A stretch of DNA of 50,093 bases from an uncultured Bacteroidota bacterium (GTDB lineage: Bacteria; Bacteroidota; Bacteroidia; Bacteroidales; P3), in NCBI GenBank assembly GCA_902762805.1, contig CACWPQ010000020.1:1-50093 (forward strand), read 5' to 3'. Shown here in pieces: positions 42,901-50,093 of this stretch (positions are counted from its first letter, which is position 1; each line of letters starts with the position of its first letter). The notes under the pieces were generated by a model. It saw only the letters and a program-made list of their open reading frames with translations, did no database searches and was not told the origin of the DNA. The position numbers and the translations under genes were made by a program.

Positions 42901-42962
42901 TCGATGCCGGCGTCTACATGCTCCGCGTCGAAGGCACGGCCTGCAAAATCATCAAGAAATAA
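39906..42962 (+). CDS. B12-riboswitch-controlled secreted surface protein with three repeat domains
   Basis: A 1018-aa exported protein (signal 1-20). Three related domains begin YWVGTGSNSAVVVIGWD (~29-140), YWVGQGTDSVAFIVNY (~180-295) and YWVGTGSNQTVLAVNW (~562-672), each with AWGxxxxG then D-x-M/I-x-x-IA-x-x-D-x-R. Between 2 and 3 is a jelly-roll/MAM-like domain (~335-540). Residues ~718-935 (LKVVSLGDGGMATLTFAQPI, GPDFAVFENGF, DPWPTAGYGSSGFDLDAVGV) form another secreted-protein domain, and a type IX sorting domain ends the chain (WPNPAADHLNVTL ... GVYMLRVEG). The riboswitch implies a role in capturing or using cobalamin at the cell surface; this is inference. Start at 39906 gives the signal peptide. 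Confidence 0.88.
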   Translation: MTKKLLSLAAAALLMTGAAAQSIEFDQSDIQYWVGTGSNSAVVVIGWDNCTSGNNFALAWGVHWNGSVTAVNMLDTIATYDSRVQYNISSGFVTSIGYNDGTLIATPGSGSYWCYGVNGGFADAYSIQPIVDGDLMEISSSCYFSLTSATAATDPNGPAPSDTTVTPTNPVDATIAFSDILYWVGQGTDSVAFIVNYAQPDTAFAWGFLFNGTTTAQAMIDSIAAADPRFWYTGSPSMSGDIHFITDAGDTLGLSPVGTLGYNFWWTNLNGRSAGAGIGATLHNGDVFKYGDLNSATGWDPLGTYFMEEAWLTAPTPVAPPAATDTTPVPAALCDSVYALPYTEAFSNCTAGQNPCEAGAPLPECWTVLSNGRYTRDVDPEEYIYFSGIGTSTSTNNYGCIAVGDPFFSFIAAEIYNGTDFWYNEDMLDMGTRKYAILPAFERPLSQLAISFDYRTSKAGAALLIGYVVSDTADFVALDSIASDFRVLHHVDSLRLDSLSSSIPDSARLALCWKATATTTSYVGNIYCGIDNFRVMAVASDTTTPDTTAAPVEATIAASDILYWVGTGSNQTVLAVNWADTALAWGYRFDGSATVADMMDAIAAADPRFSYVGNMGSLSDILYIDTAAGMTDTLRGTPGSWWGSTNNGVMDAGMGQALANGDFEKWADPAAGVVVDSTYWEGYGWGYTYVYPMTITPVSVPDTATTPDDPVIPDHGPFCGPAGTEGSNAIAGNSDLFVAWATGITLQRGPDNIAVPNSPLATYGDDTMALGPVVMTDNLKVVSLGDGGMATLTFAQPITNGDGPDFAVFENGFDDYFLELAFVEVSSDGNRFVRFPATSLTQTETQATRLDPTFINNLAGKYRMGYGTPFDLEELRDSTGINIDSITHVRIIDVVGSIDPQYATYDAFGHIVNDPWPTAGYGSSGFDLDAVGVIHQLEPQQAIGDVDQLALSLWPNPAADHLNVTLERAAEAVLYDLTGRQLAAYSLVAGRNSLDISSLDAGVYMLRVEGTACKIIKK

Positions 42963-42986
42963 ATCGGATTTGTAATAGTGTTAATG

Positions 42987-43025
42987 CGTTGGCGGCCCCC
43001 GTTCTGGGGGCCGCCAACGTTATTT
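42987..43025. terminator. Terminator after the B12-regulated gene
   Basis: A 14-bp perfect GC-rich stem (42987-43000 with 43006-43019), loop GTTCT, then TTATTTTTT. Confidence 0.92.
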
Positions 43026-43148
43026 TTTAATCTTTTTTAACACAAAAAACACCACCTCCGCGCAATATCGACTATCACACAGCGTTATAAAAGCGTCCGT
43101 AACGGGATAAAGACGCAAAAAAGAATACAAACCAATAAAAGATAACAC

Positions 43149-44021
43149 ATGAAAAAGACACTCCTGGCCCTTGGCCTGATCGCAGCCACCGCCTCCTTCG
43201 TAGGCTGCAACCAGAAAGAGCTCGAGCAATCCAAAGTCACCATCGACTCCCTCTACGGCGTCATCAACGCCAAAGACGGCGAAATCGACGGCCTCTTCTC
43301 CATGCTCAACGAAATCGAAGACAACCTCTCCGCCATCAACTCCAAGTACTCCAACGTCCAGCAGCTCCGCCGCAACAGCACCGAAGGCAACTACGACCGC
43401 AAAAAGGAAATCTCCGAGCAGATGTCGTCCATCGAAAGCATGATGGCCGCCAACAAAGAAAAAATAGCCCAGCTCAACAGCCGCATCGGCTCCCTCGGCA
43501 AAAAGAACACCGACCTCCAGGCCTACATCACACGCCTCGAAGAGCGCTCCGCCGAGCAGGAAAAACAAATCTCCGAACTCCTCACCGAACTCGAAAACAA
43601 CAAGGTGGTCATCAAAGGCCTCAACAAAAACGTCACCGAGCTCACCGCCTCCAACCAGGAAAAAGACGAATACATCGCCCAGCAGCTCGCCGCCGCCAAC
43701 CGCGCCTGGTTCGTCGTCGGTTCCTACAACGAGCTGAAAGAAGCCGGCGTCGTCGCCAAAACCGGCGGCTTCATCGGCATCGGCCGCAAGCAGGGCACCG
43801 TGGCCGACATGAACACCAACGCCTTCACCGAAATCGACCGCACCAAGGTCACCACCATCAACATCGGCCGCAAGAAACCCCAGCTCGTCACACAGCACCC
43901 AGAGAACAGCTACGAGCTCGTCGCCGACGAGGAGGACAACGCCATCACCGCCTACCTCCGCATCCTCGACCCCACCCAATTCTGGAAATACACCGACTAC
44001 CTGGTAATCAGCACCAAATAA
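43149..44021 (+). CDS. Coiled-coil lipoprotein
   Basis: A 290-aa lipoprotein (lipobox SFVGC, Cys20). Residues ~22-185 are a long coiled coil (heptads through EQMSSIESMMAANKEKIAQL). A compact C-terminal domain follows: AWFVVGSYNELKEAGVVAKT, GGFIGIGRK, ITTINIGRKK-type strand, QHPENSYELV and DPTQFWKYTDYLVI. Similar proteins in Bacteroides carry collagen-binding-adhesin (Cbp1-like) names in databases; I recall that only loosely and do not assert adhesion. It is monocistronic between two terminators; no consensus promoter is visible in the 130-nt leader. Confidence 0.85.
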   Translation: MKKTLLALGLIAATASFVGCNQKELEQSKVTIDSLYGVINAKDGEIDGLFSMLNEIEDNLSAINSKYSNVQQLRRNSTEGNYDRKKEISEQMSSIESMMAANKEKIAQLNSRIGSLGKKNTDLQAYITRLEERSAEQEKQISELLTELENNKVVIKGLNKNVTELTASNQEKDEYIAQQLAAANRAWFVVGSYNELKEAGVVAKTGGFIGIGRKQGTVADMNTNAFTEIDRTKVTTINIGRKKPQLVTQHPENSYELVADEEDNAITAYLRILDPTQFWKYTDYLVISTK

Positions 44022-44047
44022 CACTCATCAGCCCCCCGTCCAAACGC

Positions 44048-44077
44048 AAGGCCGCCCCTCACCCGGGGCGGCCTTTT
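44048..44077. terminator. Terminator of the coiled-coil lipoprotein gene
   Basis: An 11-bp stem AAGGCCGCCCC/GGGGCGGCCTT (44048-44058 with 44065-44075), loop TCACCC, T-run. Confidence 0.92.
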
Positions 44078-44297
44078 TTCGCACCCCCCGCAGCCGCCCT
44101 TCCCACCCTCCTGGAGAGGAAGAAGAGAGGAAGAAGAGGATACCTCTAAACCTCTGAAAACCACCCGTCTGCAAATCCACGTTTTAAAGCCAAAATGTAA
44201 AAAAAATCAAAAAAAATCACGCACTTTTCAAGTGCTTGGTTGTTAGTGTTTTGAGTGATTTTTCCTCAAATTAGTCATCCCTGCGTGAAAAAAAATT

Positions 44298-44326
44298 TTT
44301 GCATTCCTGAAAAAAATGTATCTTTG
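44298..44326 (+). promoter_or_regulatory. Promoter of the 44455 surface-protein gene
   Basis: TTTG at 44298-44301 and TATCTTTG at 44319-44326; spacer 17 nt, slightly short. Confidence 0.6.
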
Positions 44327-44454
44327 CTATTCAAAGCCATCAGAAAACTTCGACGCAAAGCATTGATAATGTGTCTGAAGTGTTTTTTGTATATGGATGA
44401 CAAAAAGTGGAAAATGCAAGTTATTAATAATATTATCAACAAAAACAACACAAA

Positions 44455-47400
44455 ATGAAAAAGACAATGATTCTTTTGCTGGGAGCACTGCTCGCTTCAG
44501 TGTTGCCTGGAAACAGTCTCAAAGCCCAGTCTTTGATGCCGGTCCGCCTCAAAGTGAAGACGTTGGATCGTACACCGATTGCGTCGGTTACCATCTACGC
44601 CTACAGCGGCAACGACACCCTCTGCGTCGACCCCACCGACGCACGCTTCACCGCCACCGGCGCCCAGGTGATTGCCGACGTCGCCACGCTCTCTCAGCCC
44701 TTCACAAACATCACTGCTGACAGCGCTTGGACCAACGTGTCGGGCCTCTCCTATCCCAGGGGCGTTGTCGTCGTCACCGACGCACTCAACCGCATCTACA
44801 TCTACGGTGCTGGCGACCAGGCTCTGCGCAATGCAGGTGCCTTCACCGCCGTCGATTTCCCCGACACCATCGATGCCACCCTCTCCGTGGCCGAACTCCT
44901 CTATCGCAACGACCCTGCCTACGCCACTGTCGCCAAAGACAACAAGGGCTGCTTCTACACCACCTTCGATGCCGCCAACGCTTCCGCCGCCGACCGTTCC
45001 TACCCCTACATCACCCTGACGGCCAACCTCCCCTCCAGCATTAACCCCTACACCATCTCCAATCCCCTGGCCCTCTTCCTCGACACCTGTAAGGTCCGCG
45101 GTGTTGTCACCGTCAGCGCCGACAGCAACGTCTACATCAGCGGTAGCACCGGTAGCGCCCTTACCATCCTCAACACCTCGGGCACCGACACCAGCTTGAT
45201 CACCATCGACGGCGTCGACTCCATCGGTTTCCTCTCCTGTGGCACCGACCACGAATGGGCAGTCCAGTATGCACGCATCAACTACATCAGCATCACGCCC
45301 GCCTCCAAACTCACCATCTACGACGGCAAGTGCAACTTGCCCGATGTCACCGCCCTCTCCTCCAAGCTGGCTCCCGGCCGCTTCTTCTACAACAACCCCG
45401 ATGCCGACGCCTCCAGCTTCCGCTGGAAAGTCGCCACCGACGGCTACAAGGTAACCTTCGTCAACTTCGACGCTGCCAACCACGACACCATCATCCGCTC
45501 CGAAGGTGGCCTCATCATCCCCGCTATGGCACGTCCTTCCTACGTCGCCCCCGAGTACCTCTTCCAGCACTACTGGAAAGACTCCGTCAACAGCACCAAC
45601 CCCTGGCTCTTCGACCGCGACTCGGTCAACCGCGACACCATCCTCTACGCCCGCTGGGACTACTATGACCCCCTCACCACCAACCTCGTCCGCGTGAACC
45701 ACCACATCCAGAACATCGACGACCCCACTGCCTACACCCTCGTCGACTCGGTTGAGTACGCCGTTTCCGCCGACACCACCTTCGCGTCTGATGCCAGCCG
45801 CTTCCCCGGCTACCACGACCAGATCGCCTTGCTCGTCGTGCCCTACACCTTCGCCACCGCCGATGACACCACCATTATCGACTTCTTCTACGACCGCAAC
45901 ACCTACACCCTCACCTGGCGCCTCAACCACTCTGGCGTTACTGGCGTCACCTGCAACCTCCCCGACACCATCGTTACCATGCTCTATGGTCAGACAATCG
46001 AGTACCCTGTCGTTACCTGCCCGGGCAGAAGCTTTAACTCCTGGACCTCAAACCGTGCTGGTAACATCACTTACCGCACCATGCCTGATGGCGACCTCAT
46101 ACTCTACCCTGTGTACAGAAACCGTCAACCCAACATCACCTGGAATGGTCCCGACACCGTCCGCTACTCCTCCGGGAACCATCTCTCTTCCGTCACCGCC
46201 ATGTCATATATCCCCGCTGTGGCCGACTCTAACTTTATGGTCTTCTACACTGGCGACACCACCTACTTCGGCGACACCGCCTTCATTGTCACCACCAACA
46301 CTGGCGACACCGTCACCGAGGCCAAATACGCCACCAAAAGCCCCTACACCATCAAGTTCAGAGGCTCTGCCAAGTATCTCGTCATCGAACGCTATCCTGT
46401 CCACGCTATCGACATCGAGGTGGAAACCGTGAAGCTCTACGGCAAACCCACCGTCGTCACCAACTACGGCCGCCCCGACACCGTCCTCGGCAACGATGAC
46501 CTCTTCATCAACCGCAACTTTACCGCCAGTTTCCACGACGAAGAACCCGGCATGAACAACAAGGTTGTCAACGTCTACAACATCACCCTCGGTGGTGCCC
46601 AAAAAGACAACTATGAACTTGTGGAAAACTTCCTCAACATCACCAACACCGGTACCATCCTCTACTTCGGCCTGAACAACGCCGACACCCTGCAGCGCGG
46701 CTTCGACGTCACCGCCAGCGGCTACTGCGTCGGCAACTCCTTGATTGAGTTCCGCATCGACAACGCTGGTGGCGCCACCAACCCCGACATGTACTCCCTC
46801 AACTTCGAGAGCGACCTCTTCACCGATGTCACTTCCGCTACCATCGACCCAAGCGGCTTCATCCAGATCAACGTCCCCGAAGGCACCCCCGTTGGAACCT
46901 ACAGGGTGGATGTTGTCTTCTGGCACAGCGCCTTCCCTACCTATAAGAGCGATGCCACTACCATTGAGTTTAACGTCAAATTGTCCAAGGATTACATCCG
47001 TCCCATCTTCAACGATGTTATCACCATTGTTGACACCTGCGACTGCATCAATCAGGAGTCTGTTGTGTGGTTCCACAATGGCGAAGAGGTAGGCAGTGGC
47101 CCCTATTATCAGCAAGAGGGCGGCCTTGATGGCATATACTTTGCTGAGTTCAGCTTCTTGGGCGATGATACCCGCCACCGTACCTGCGATCAGACCGACT
47201 TCACCGAGAATAACTATCCCGAGGAGGTTCCTGCTACCAAGGTGAGTGCCTATCCTAACCCCACCACCAACAGTGTCAATATCAAGCTTGAGAAAGCTAC
47301 CCAGTTCACCCACACGCTGCGCGTGATGAGCGTTATGGGTGTTACCATGCTTGAGACCACCTTCGACGGTGACGCCACCAGCATCGACTTCTCGCGCTTC

Positions 47401-47460
47401 GGCAACGGCAGCTACACTGTCTCGGTCGACGGCATTGTGGTTCGTGTCATCAAAAAATAA
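44455..47460 (+). CDS. Large secreted surface protein with T9SS sorting domain
   Basis: A 1001-aa exported protein (signal ~1-24, ending near KAQS). The N-terminal two thirds are beta-rich, with Thr/Asp-rich strands. Around 480-550 is an InlB/Flg_new-type repeat (YTLTWRLNHSGVTG, MLYGQTIEYPVVTCPGRSF, SWTSN). At ~640-730 is a YDG-like domain (AIDIEVETVKLYGKP, VVNVYNITLGGAQKDNYEL). The C-terminal ~75 residues are a type IX sorting domain (YPNPTTNSVNIKLEKA, GNGSYTVSVDGIVVRVIKK). It is probably an adhesin or matrix-type surface protein; ligand unknown. The OmpA fusion gene follows after 28 nt, perhaps in one transcript. Confidence 0.85.
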   Translation: MKKTMILLLGALLASVLPGNSLKAQSLMPVRLKVKTLDRTPIASVTIYAYSGNDTLCVDPTDARFTATGAQVIADVATLSQPFTNITADSAWTNVSGLSYPRGVVVVTDALNRIYIYGAGDQALRNAGAFTAVDFPDTIDATLSVAELLYRNDPAYATVAKDNKGCFYTTFDAANASAADRSYPYITLTANLPSSINPYTISNPLALFLDTCKVRGVVTVSADSNVYISGSTGSALTILNTSGTDTSLITIDGVDSIGFLSCGTDHEWAVQYARINYISITPASKLTIYDGKCNLPDVTALSSKLAPGRFFYNNPDADASSFRWKVATDGYKVTFVNFDAANHDTIIRSEGGLIIPAMARPSYVAPEYLFQHYWKDSVNSTNPWLFDRDSVNRDTILYARWDYYDPLTTNLVRVNHHIQNIDDPTAYTLVDSVEYAVSADTTFASDASRFPGYHDQIALLVVPYTFATADDTTIIDFFYDRNTYTLTWRLNHSGVTGVTCNLPDTIVTMLYGQTIEYPVVTCPGRSFNSWTSNRAGNITYRTMPDGDLILYPVYRNRQPNITWNGPDTVRYSSGNHLSSVTAMSYIPAVADSNFMVFYTGDTTYFGDTAFIVTTNTGDTVTEAKYATKSPYTIKFRGSAKYLVIERYPVHAIDIEVETVKLYGKPTVVTNYGRPDTVLGNDDLFINRNFTASFHDEEPGMNNKVVNVYNITLGGAQKDNYELVENFLNITNTGTILYFGLNNADTLQRGFDVTASGYCVGNSLIEFRIDNAGGATNPDMYSLNFESDLFTDVTSATIDPSGFIQINVPEGTPVGTYRVDVVFWHSAFPTYKSDATTIEFNVKLSKDYIRPIFNDVITIVDTCDCINQESVVWFHNGEEVGSGPYYQQEGGLDGIYFAEFSFLGDDTRHRTCDQTDFTENNYPEEVPATKVSAYPNPTTNSVNIKLEKATQFTHTLRVMSVMGVTMLETTFDGDATSIDFSRFGNGSYTVSVDGIVVRVIKK

Positions 47461-47488
47461 GTATTAATATAAAAAGACAATATAAGAT

Positions 47489-49615
47489 ATGAAACGCATA
47501 TTCATCCTGTTCTCTGCCCTGGTACTTGGTTTTTCCGCCAGCGCACAGATGAACCAACATAGCAATTATATCGGACTTAATGTCGGTGGTGGTCTCAACA
47601 CCATGACCTTTGATCCCGTCGATGGTGATTGGAACCTCAAGCTGGGTTTCCTTAGCGAGCTGAAGTATGCCCACTTCTTCGGTGAGCACTTTGGTCTTGG
47701 TTTTGGTGTTCAGTATAACCACTCCCGAGCCGGTGCCACATTCAATGGTGACCATGTAGTTTCCCACCGTCTGGTGCATCCTGAAGATGGTCTTGAGTAT
47801 GACCATCACACCAGTTACAAGGATTGGAAAGAGACACAGACTCTCCACACTTTGAGCGTGCCCATCCAGCTTTACTGGCGCTCCATGATGGGTGAGCGTT
47901 GGGCCTTTATCCTCGGCCTTGGCGCAAGCCTCGATTTCAACATGGGCGGCAGCTACAGTGCAAAGGATGGTGAGTACCGTACTTTCGGTTGGTTCCCCTC
48001 TACGCATGTCTACTATGGTCGTACGGAAGACAATCTGCACGGCTTTGGAAAGAGCCCCGACAGTGGTTGGGAGGGCGATGTCGAAGTGGCTAAATTCGGC
48101 GTCAGCGCTATCCTCGACTTGGGCTTCAACTATGCTCTCAGCAACAAGTGGGGTCTCTACTTCGGCATTTATGGTGGCTACGGCTTCACCAACCTCAAAG
48201 ATGAGGACCTCCAGAAGGCTTCGGAGAATACTCCGCTTGCCGATGTGGTTTTGGATAATGCAGGCGTCGAGCCGATTGCTATCAAAGGCTACAATGGCGT
48301 TATCAATTCCAATCAGATTGATGCCCTTCACCTGCTCAATGCCGGTGTGAAGGTCGGTATCAACTTCGGTTGGAGCTGCGACCACAATGCGAAGAAGGAG
48401 AGTACCGCTCCCGTCATTGTGCCTGTCGAGCAACCCGTCGACAACACCGCCAGCGAGGAAGAGCAGTGCGACGCCCGCCGCAAGAACGACACCGACATGG
48501 CTATGGCCATGCAGAACATCGACGCCGACCTGGCCGAGGCCGAGAAGGTGGCCAACGAGAATGGCGACGTGAAGGCCAAAGCCGCCATCGCCAAGGCCAA
48601 GAAGGAGGCCGCCGAGGCCAAGGAGGCTCACAAGAACGGCCACTACTGCAAGGCTTACGACACCTTCAAGAATGCCTACGGCTCCATCGCCGCCACCTAT
48701 GCCGCCACTGCCAAGGCCTGCGCCACTGCCAAGGCCGGCAACAAGGTGGCCGCCCAGGCTGCCGACGACGCCCAGCTCTATGCCACCGCCAGCCGCAACG
48801 ACGGCCTCGACGCCGCCATCGCCGCCAGCCGCAACGCCAAGATCAACGAAGAAATCGCCTGCCAGCCCGAGAAGAAGAAGACCGCCCACGAGGACATCGC
48901 CTACAGCGAGCGTCTCTCGCGCGAGGCCATGGCCATGGGCACCATCGCCGAAAGCAAGGACGCCCAGGAGCTGGCCCGCAAGGCCGCTGAGCTGGGCAAG
49001 GCCGGCAACTTCGCCGAGAGCTTCGCCACCAGCGCCGAGAGTTTCGCCAAGAGCGCCGACGCTTTCGCCGCCAAGTGCAACAAGCCCGAGGCCAAGAAAC
49101 TGGCCAAGGAAGCCAACGAGCGTGCCGCTGCTGCCCGCGAGGCTGCCAAGCAGGGCGACATCGAGGCTGCCTACACCAAGGCCGTTGAAGCCCGCGACAT
49201 CGCCAACCGCATCCCCACCATCTGCGCCAAGGCCGAGCCTATGAAGCAGGCCGAGGTACAGGAGAAACTCGACGCCATCAATGCTACCGTCAACTTCGCC
49301 TTCGCCAACGACAAGGATGCCGAGTTCGACGAGAAGACCAACGCCGCCCTCGACGCCATCGTGAAGAACTTGCAGGCCGACAAGAACCTGAAGGTGCTCA
49401 TCACCGGCCACACCGACAACATCGGCTCGGAGCAGGTCAACATCCGCTACGGCAAGAAGCGCGCCGAGACCCTGAAGGCTCTCATCGTGAAGCGTGGCGC
49501 CCCTGCTGCCCAGATCAGCACCGCCTCGAAGGGTCCGAAGGAGCCCGTCGCCAGCAACGACACCGAGGAAGGCCGCTACCAGAACCGCCGCGCCGTCATC
49601 ACCATCAAGCCCTGA
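47489..49615 (+). CDS. OmpA-family protein: N-terminal barrel, long Ala-rich helical domain, OmpA C-domain
   Basis: A 708-aa outer membrane protein. After the signal (1-20) an outer-membrane barrel of ~290 residues is visible (NYIGLNVGGGLNTM, FGLGFGVQYNHS, LYWRSMMGERWAFILGLGAS, WGLYFGIYGGYGF). A linker with PVIVPVEQPVDN leads to ~250 residues of Ala/Lys/Glu helices (NIDADLAEAEKVANENGD, KAKKEAAEAKEAHKNG, AKKLAKEANERAAAAREAA). The OmpA/MotB domain closes the protein (VNFAFANDKDAEFDE, ITGHTDNIGSEQVNIRYGKK), predicted to bind peptidoglycan. The helical spacer between barrel and wall-binding domain is unusually long. The helical and OmpA parts are more GC-rich than the barrel part. Confidence 0.88.
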   Translation: MKRIFILFSALVLGFSASAQMNQHSNYIGLNVGGGLNTMTFDPVDGDWNLKLGFLSELKYAHFFGEHFGLGFGVQYNHSRAGATFNGDHVVSHRLVHPEDGLEYDHHTSYKDWKETQTLHTLSVPIQLYWRSMMGERWAFILGLGASLDFNMGGSYSAKDGEYRTFGWFPSTHVYYGRTEDNLHGFGKSPDSGWEGDVEVAKFGVSAILDLGFNYALSNKWGLYFGIYGGYGFTNLKDEDLQKASENTPLADVVLDNAGVEPIAIKGYNGVINSNQIDALHLLNAGVKVGINFGWSCDHNAKKESTAPVIVPVEQPVDNTASEEEQCDARRKNDTDMAMAMQNIDADLAEAEKVANENGDVKAKAAIAKAKKEAAEAKEAHKNGHYCKAYDTFKNAYGSIAATYAATAKACATAKAGNKVAAQAADDAQLYATASRNDGLDAAIAASRNAKINEEIACQPEKKKTAHEDIAYSERLSREAMAMGTIAESKDAQELARKAAELGKAGNFAESFATSAESFAKSADAFAAKCNKPEAKKLAKEANERAAAAREAAKQGDIEAAYTKAVEARDIANRIPTICAKAEPMKQAEVQEKLDAINATVNFAFANDKDAEFDEKTNAALDAIVKNLQADKNLKVLITGHTDNIGSEQVNIRYGKKRAETLKALIVKRGAPAAQISTASKGPKEPVASNDTEEGRYQNRRAVITIKP

Positions 49616-50040
49616 CGACAGCGCCCGGCTCCCACAGCCCAAAAGCACCCCGCGAGGGGTGCTTTTTTTGTGCCCGACGGCGAGGTGCAAAAACCGGAAA
49701 TTTTTGCGGAAAATTTGAAAAAAAACACAAAAATGACAGGTGTGCATGTGGCTGGTTATGAGTTGTTTAATAGTATGCTCTTCTTCCTCTGTTCTTCTTC
49801 GGTAGTTGATGGGGGCAATAAGAGAGGATTTTTTGCGTTAGGGGTGTGTTGGAAGACAAGAAAGTGTTTTTTTGAAGACAAGAAAGACAAGAAAAACAAA
49901 TTATTTGAAAACAACAATAGCAACAATAGACAACAAAATAAAGATAAAGGGAACGGCGAAGGACTCGAATTATTTGAAAGGGTAAATGAATTCGTATAAT
50001 TAGCGTAATTCGCCGTTAAAATAAAATAATACGCAGCAGT
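49616..50040. other. Intergenic region before the DUF6266 gene
   Basis: Contains the terminator at 49641-49668, direct repeat GAAGACAAGAAAG (49852-49864 and 49874-49886), and an A-rich stretch with GACAAG/AACAAC hexamers to about 49935. No gene supported. Confidence 0.55.
49641..49668. terminator. Terminator of the OmpA fusion gene
   Basis: An 11-bp stem AAAAGCACCCC/GGGGTGCTTTT (49641-49651 with 49656-49666), loop GCGA, T-run. Confidence 0.92.
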
Positions 50041-50093
50041 ATGGCAAAGTTAGAGCAGGGCATCCTCGGGCCGTTCCGGGGGAAGGTGGGTAC
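50041..50093 (+). CDS. DUF6266-like protein, 5' end only
   Basis: Only 17 codons remain before the window ends: MAKLEQGILGPFRGKVG. This opening (MA-x-x-x-QGILG-x-F-x-GKVG) is the conserved N-terminus of DUF6266 proteins, small Bacteroidetes proteins of unknown function usually found in several copies and often adjoining repeats. The rest lies outside the window, so length and integrity cannot be judged. Confidence 0.7.
   Translation, partial: MAKLEQGILGPFRGKVG

Larger units (their letters stand above)
44022..44454. other. Intergenic region with terminator and promoter
   Basis: Holds the terminator at 44048-44077, a purine-rich GGAAGAAGAG repeat at about 44112-44140, and the promoter at 44298-44326. 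No gene is supported; a short ATG frame at 44255-44458 has no recognisable content. Confidence 0.6.

Overview
The window comes from a GC-rich member of the Bacteroidales (Bacteroidetes). Evidence: promoters of the Bacteroidetes form (TTTG, 19-20 nt, TAnnTTTG) recur throughout; ribosomal protein S16 carries the long Ala/Glu/Lys tail seen in the phylum; there are type IX secretion/gliding genes (a PorP/SprF protein and a GldJ-like lipoprotein) and several secreted proteins with C-terminal type IX sorting domains; MurF is fused to alanine racemase. Lipoproteins, SUMF1-like, BACON and DUF6266 proteins fit a host-associated or gut-type Bacteroidales. Genus cannot be read from the sequence.

Layout. 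1-1.9 kb: rpsP, rimM and a DksA/TraR-like protein. 2-5 kb: a fused peptide ABC ATPase converging on the first genes, and divergent ornithine aminotransferase. 5.2-8.5 kb: a lipoprotein, a cluster of REP-like hairpins, an M23 endopeptidase and a LemA-like membrane protein. 9-13 kb: PorP/SprF, GldJ-like and OstA-like envelope genes. 13.2-22.8 kb: grpE-dnaJ, DUF2851, murF-alr, lon and a PorE-like beta-propeller protein. 23 kb: tRNA-Pro(GGG). 23.2-28 kb (minus strand): an outer-membrane barrel and murF, then a lipoprotein plus C10 protease pair. 28.3-30.2 kb: dnaK.

30.2-35.7 kb is an AT-rich, apparently acquired island that starts at the dnaK terminator. It holds two convergent putative defence modules. 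The plus-strand one is an HNH protein, a small unknown protein and a small nucleotidyltransferase. The minus-strand one is an AAA ATPase, a DUF3226/TOPRIM protein and a DUF4041/T5orf172 GIY-YIG protein broken by an in-frame TAA. A structured leader region with its own promoter lies at the right edge. 35.8-39.5 kb returns to GC-rich sequence with a hypothetical gene, a GxxExxY protein flanked by inverted repeats, murB and a MATE exporter. 39.6-43 kb: a cobalamin riboswitch controlling a 1018-residue secreted protein with three copies of a tryptophan-rich domain. 43.1-49.6 kb: a coiled-coil lipoprotein, a 1001-residue sorted surface protein and an unusual OmpA fusion. A DUF6266 gene starts at the right edge.

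The most unusual content is repeat structure. (1) A GACAAC-triplet plus AACAT-loop hairpin occurs three times; two copies form 29-nt inverted repeats (27/29 identical) around the GxxExxY gene. (2) Heptanucleotide tandem repeats occur at eight places, many inside or at the edges of reading frames. (3) 11-nt tandem repeats lie ahead of porP, lon and dnaK. The grpE and dnaK leaders also share sigma-54-like elements. All functional assignments are from reading the sequence; no database search was run.
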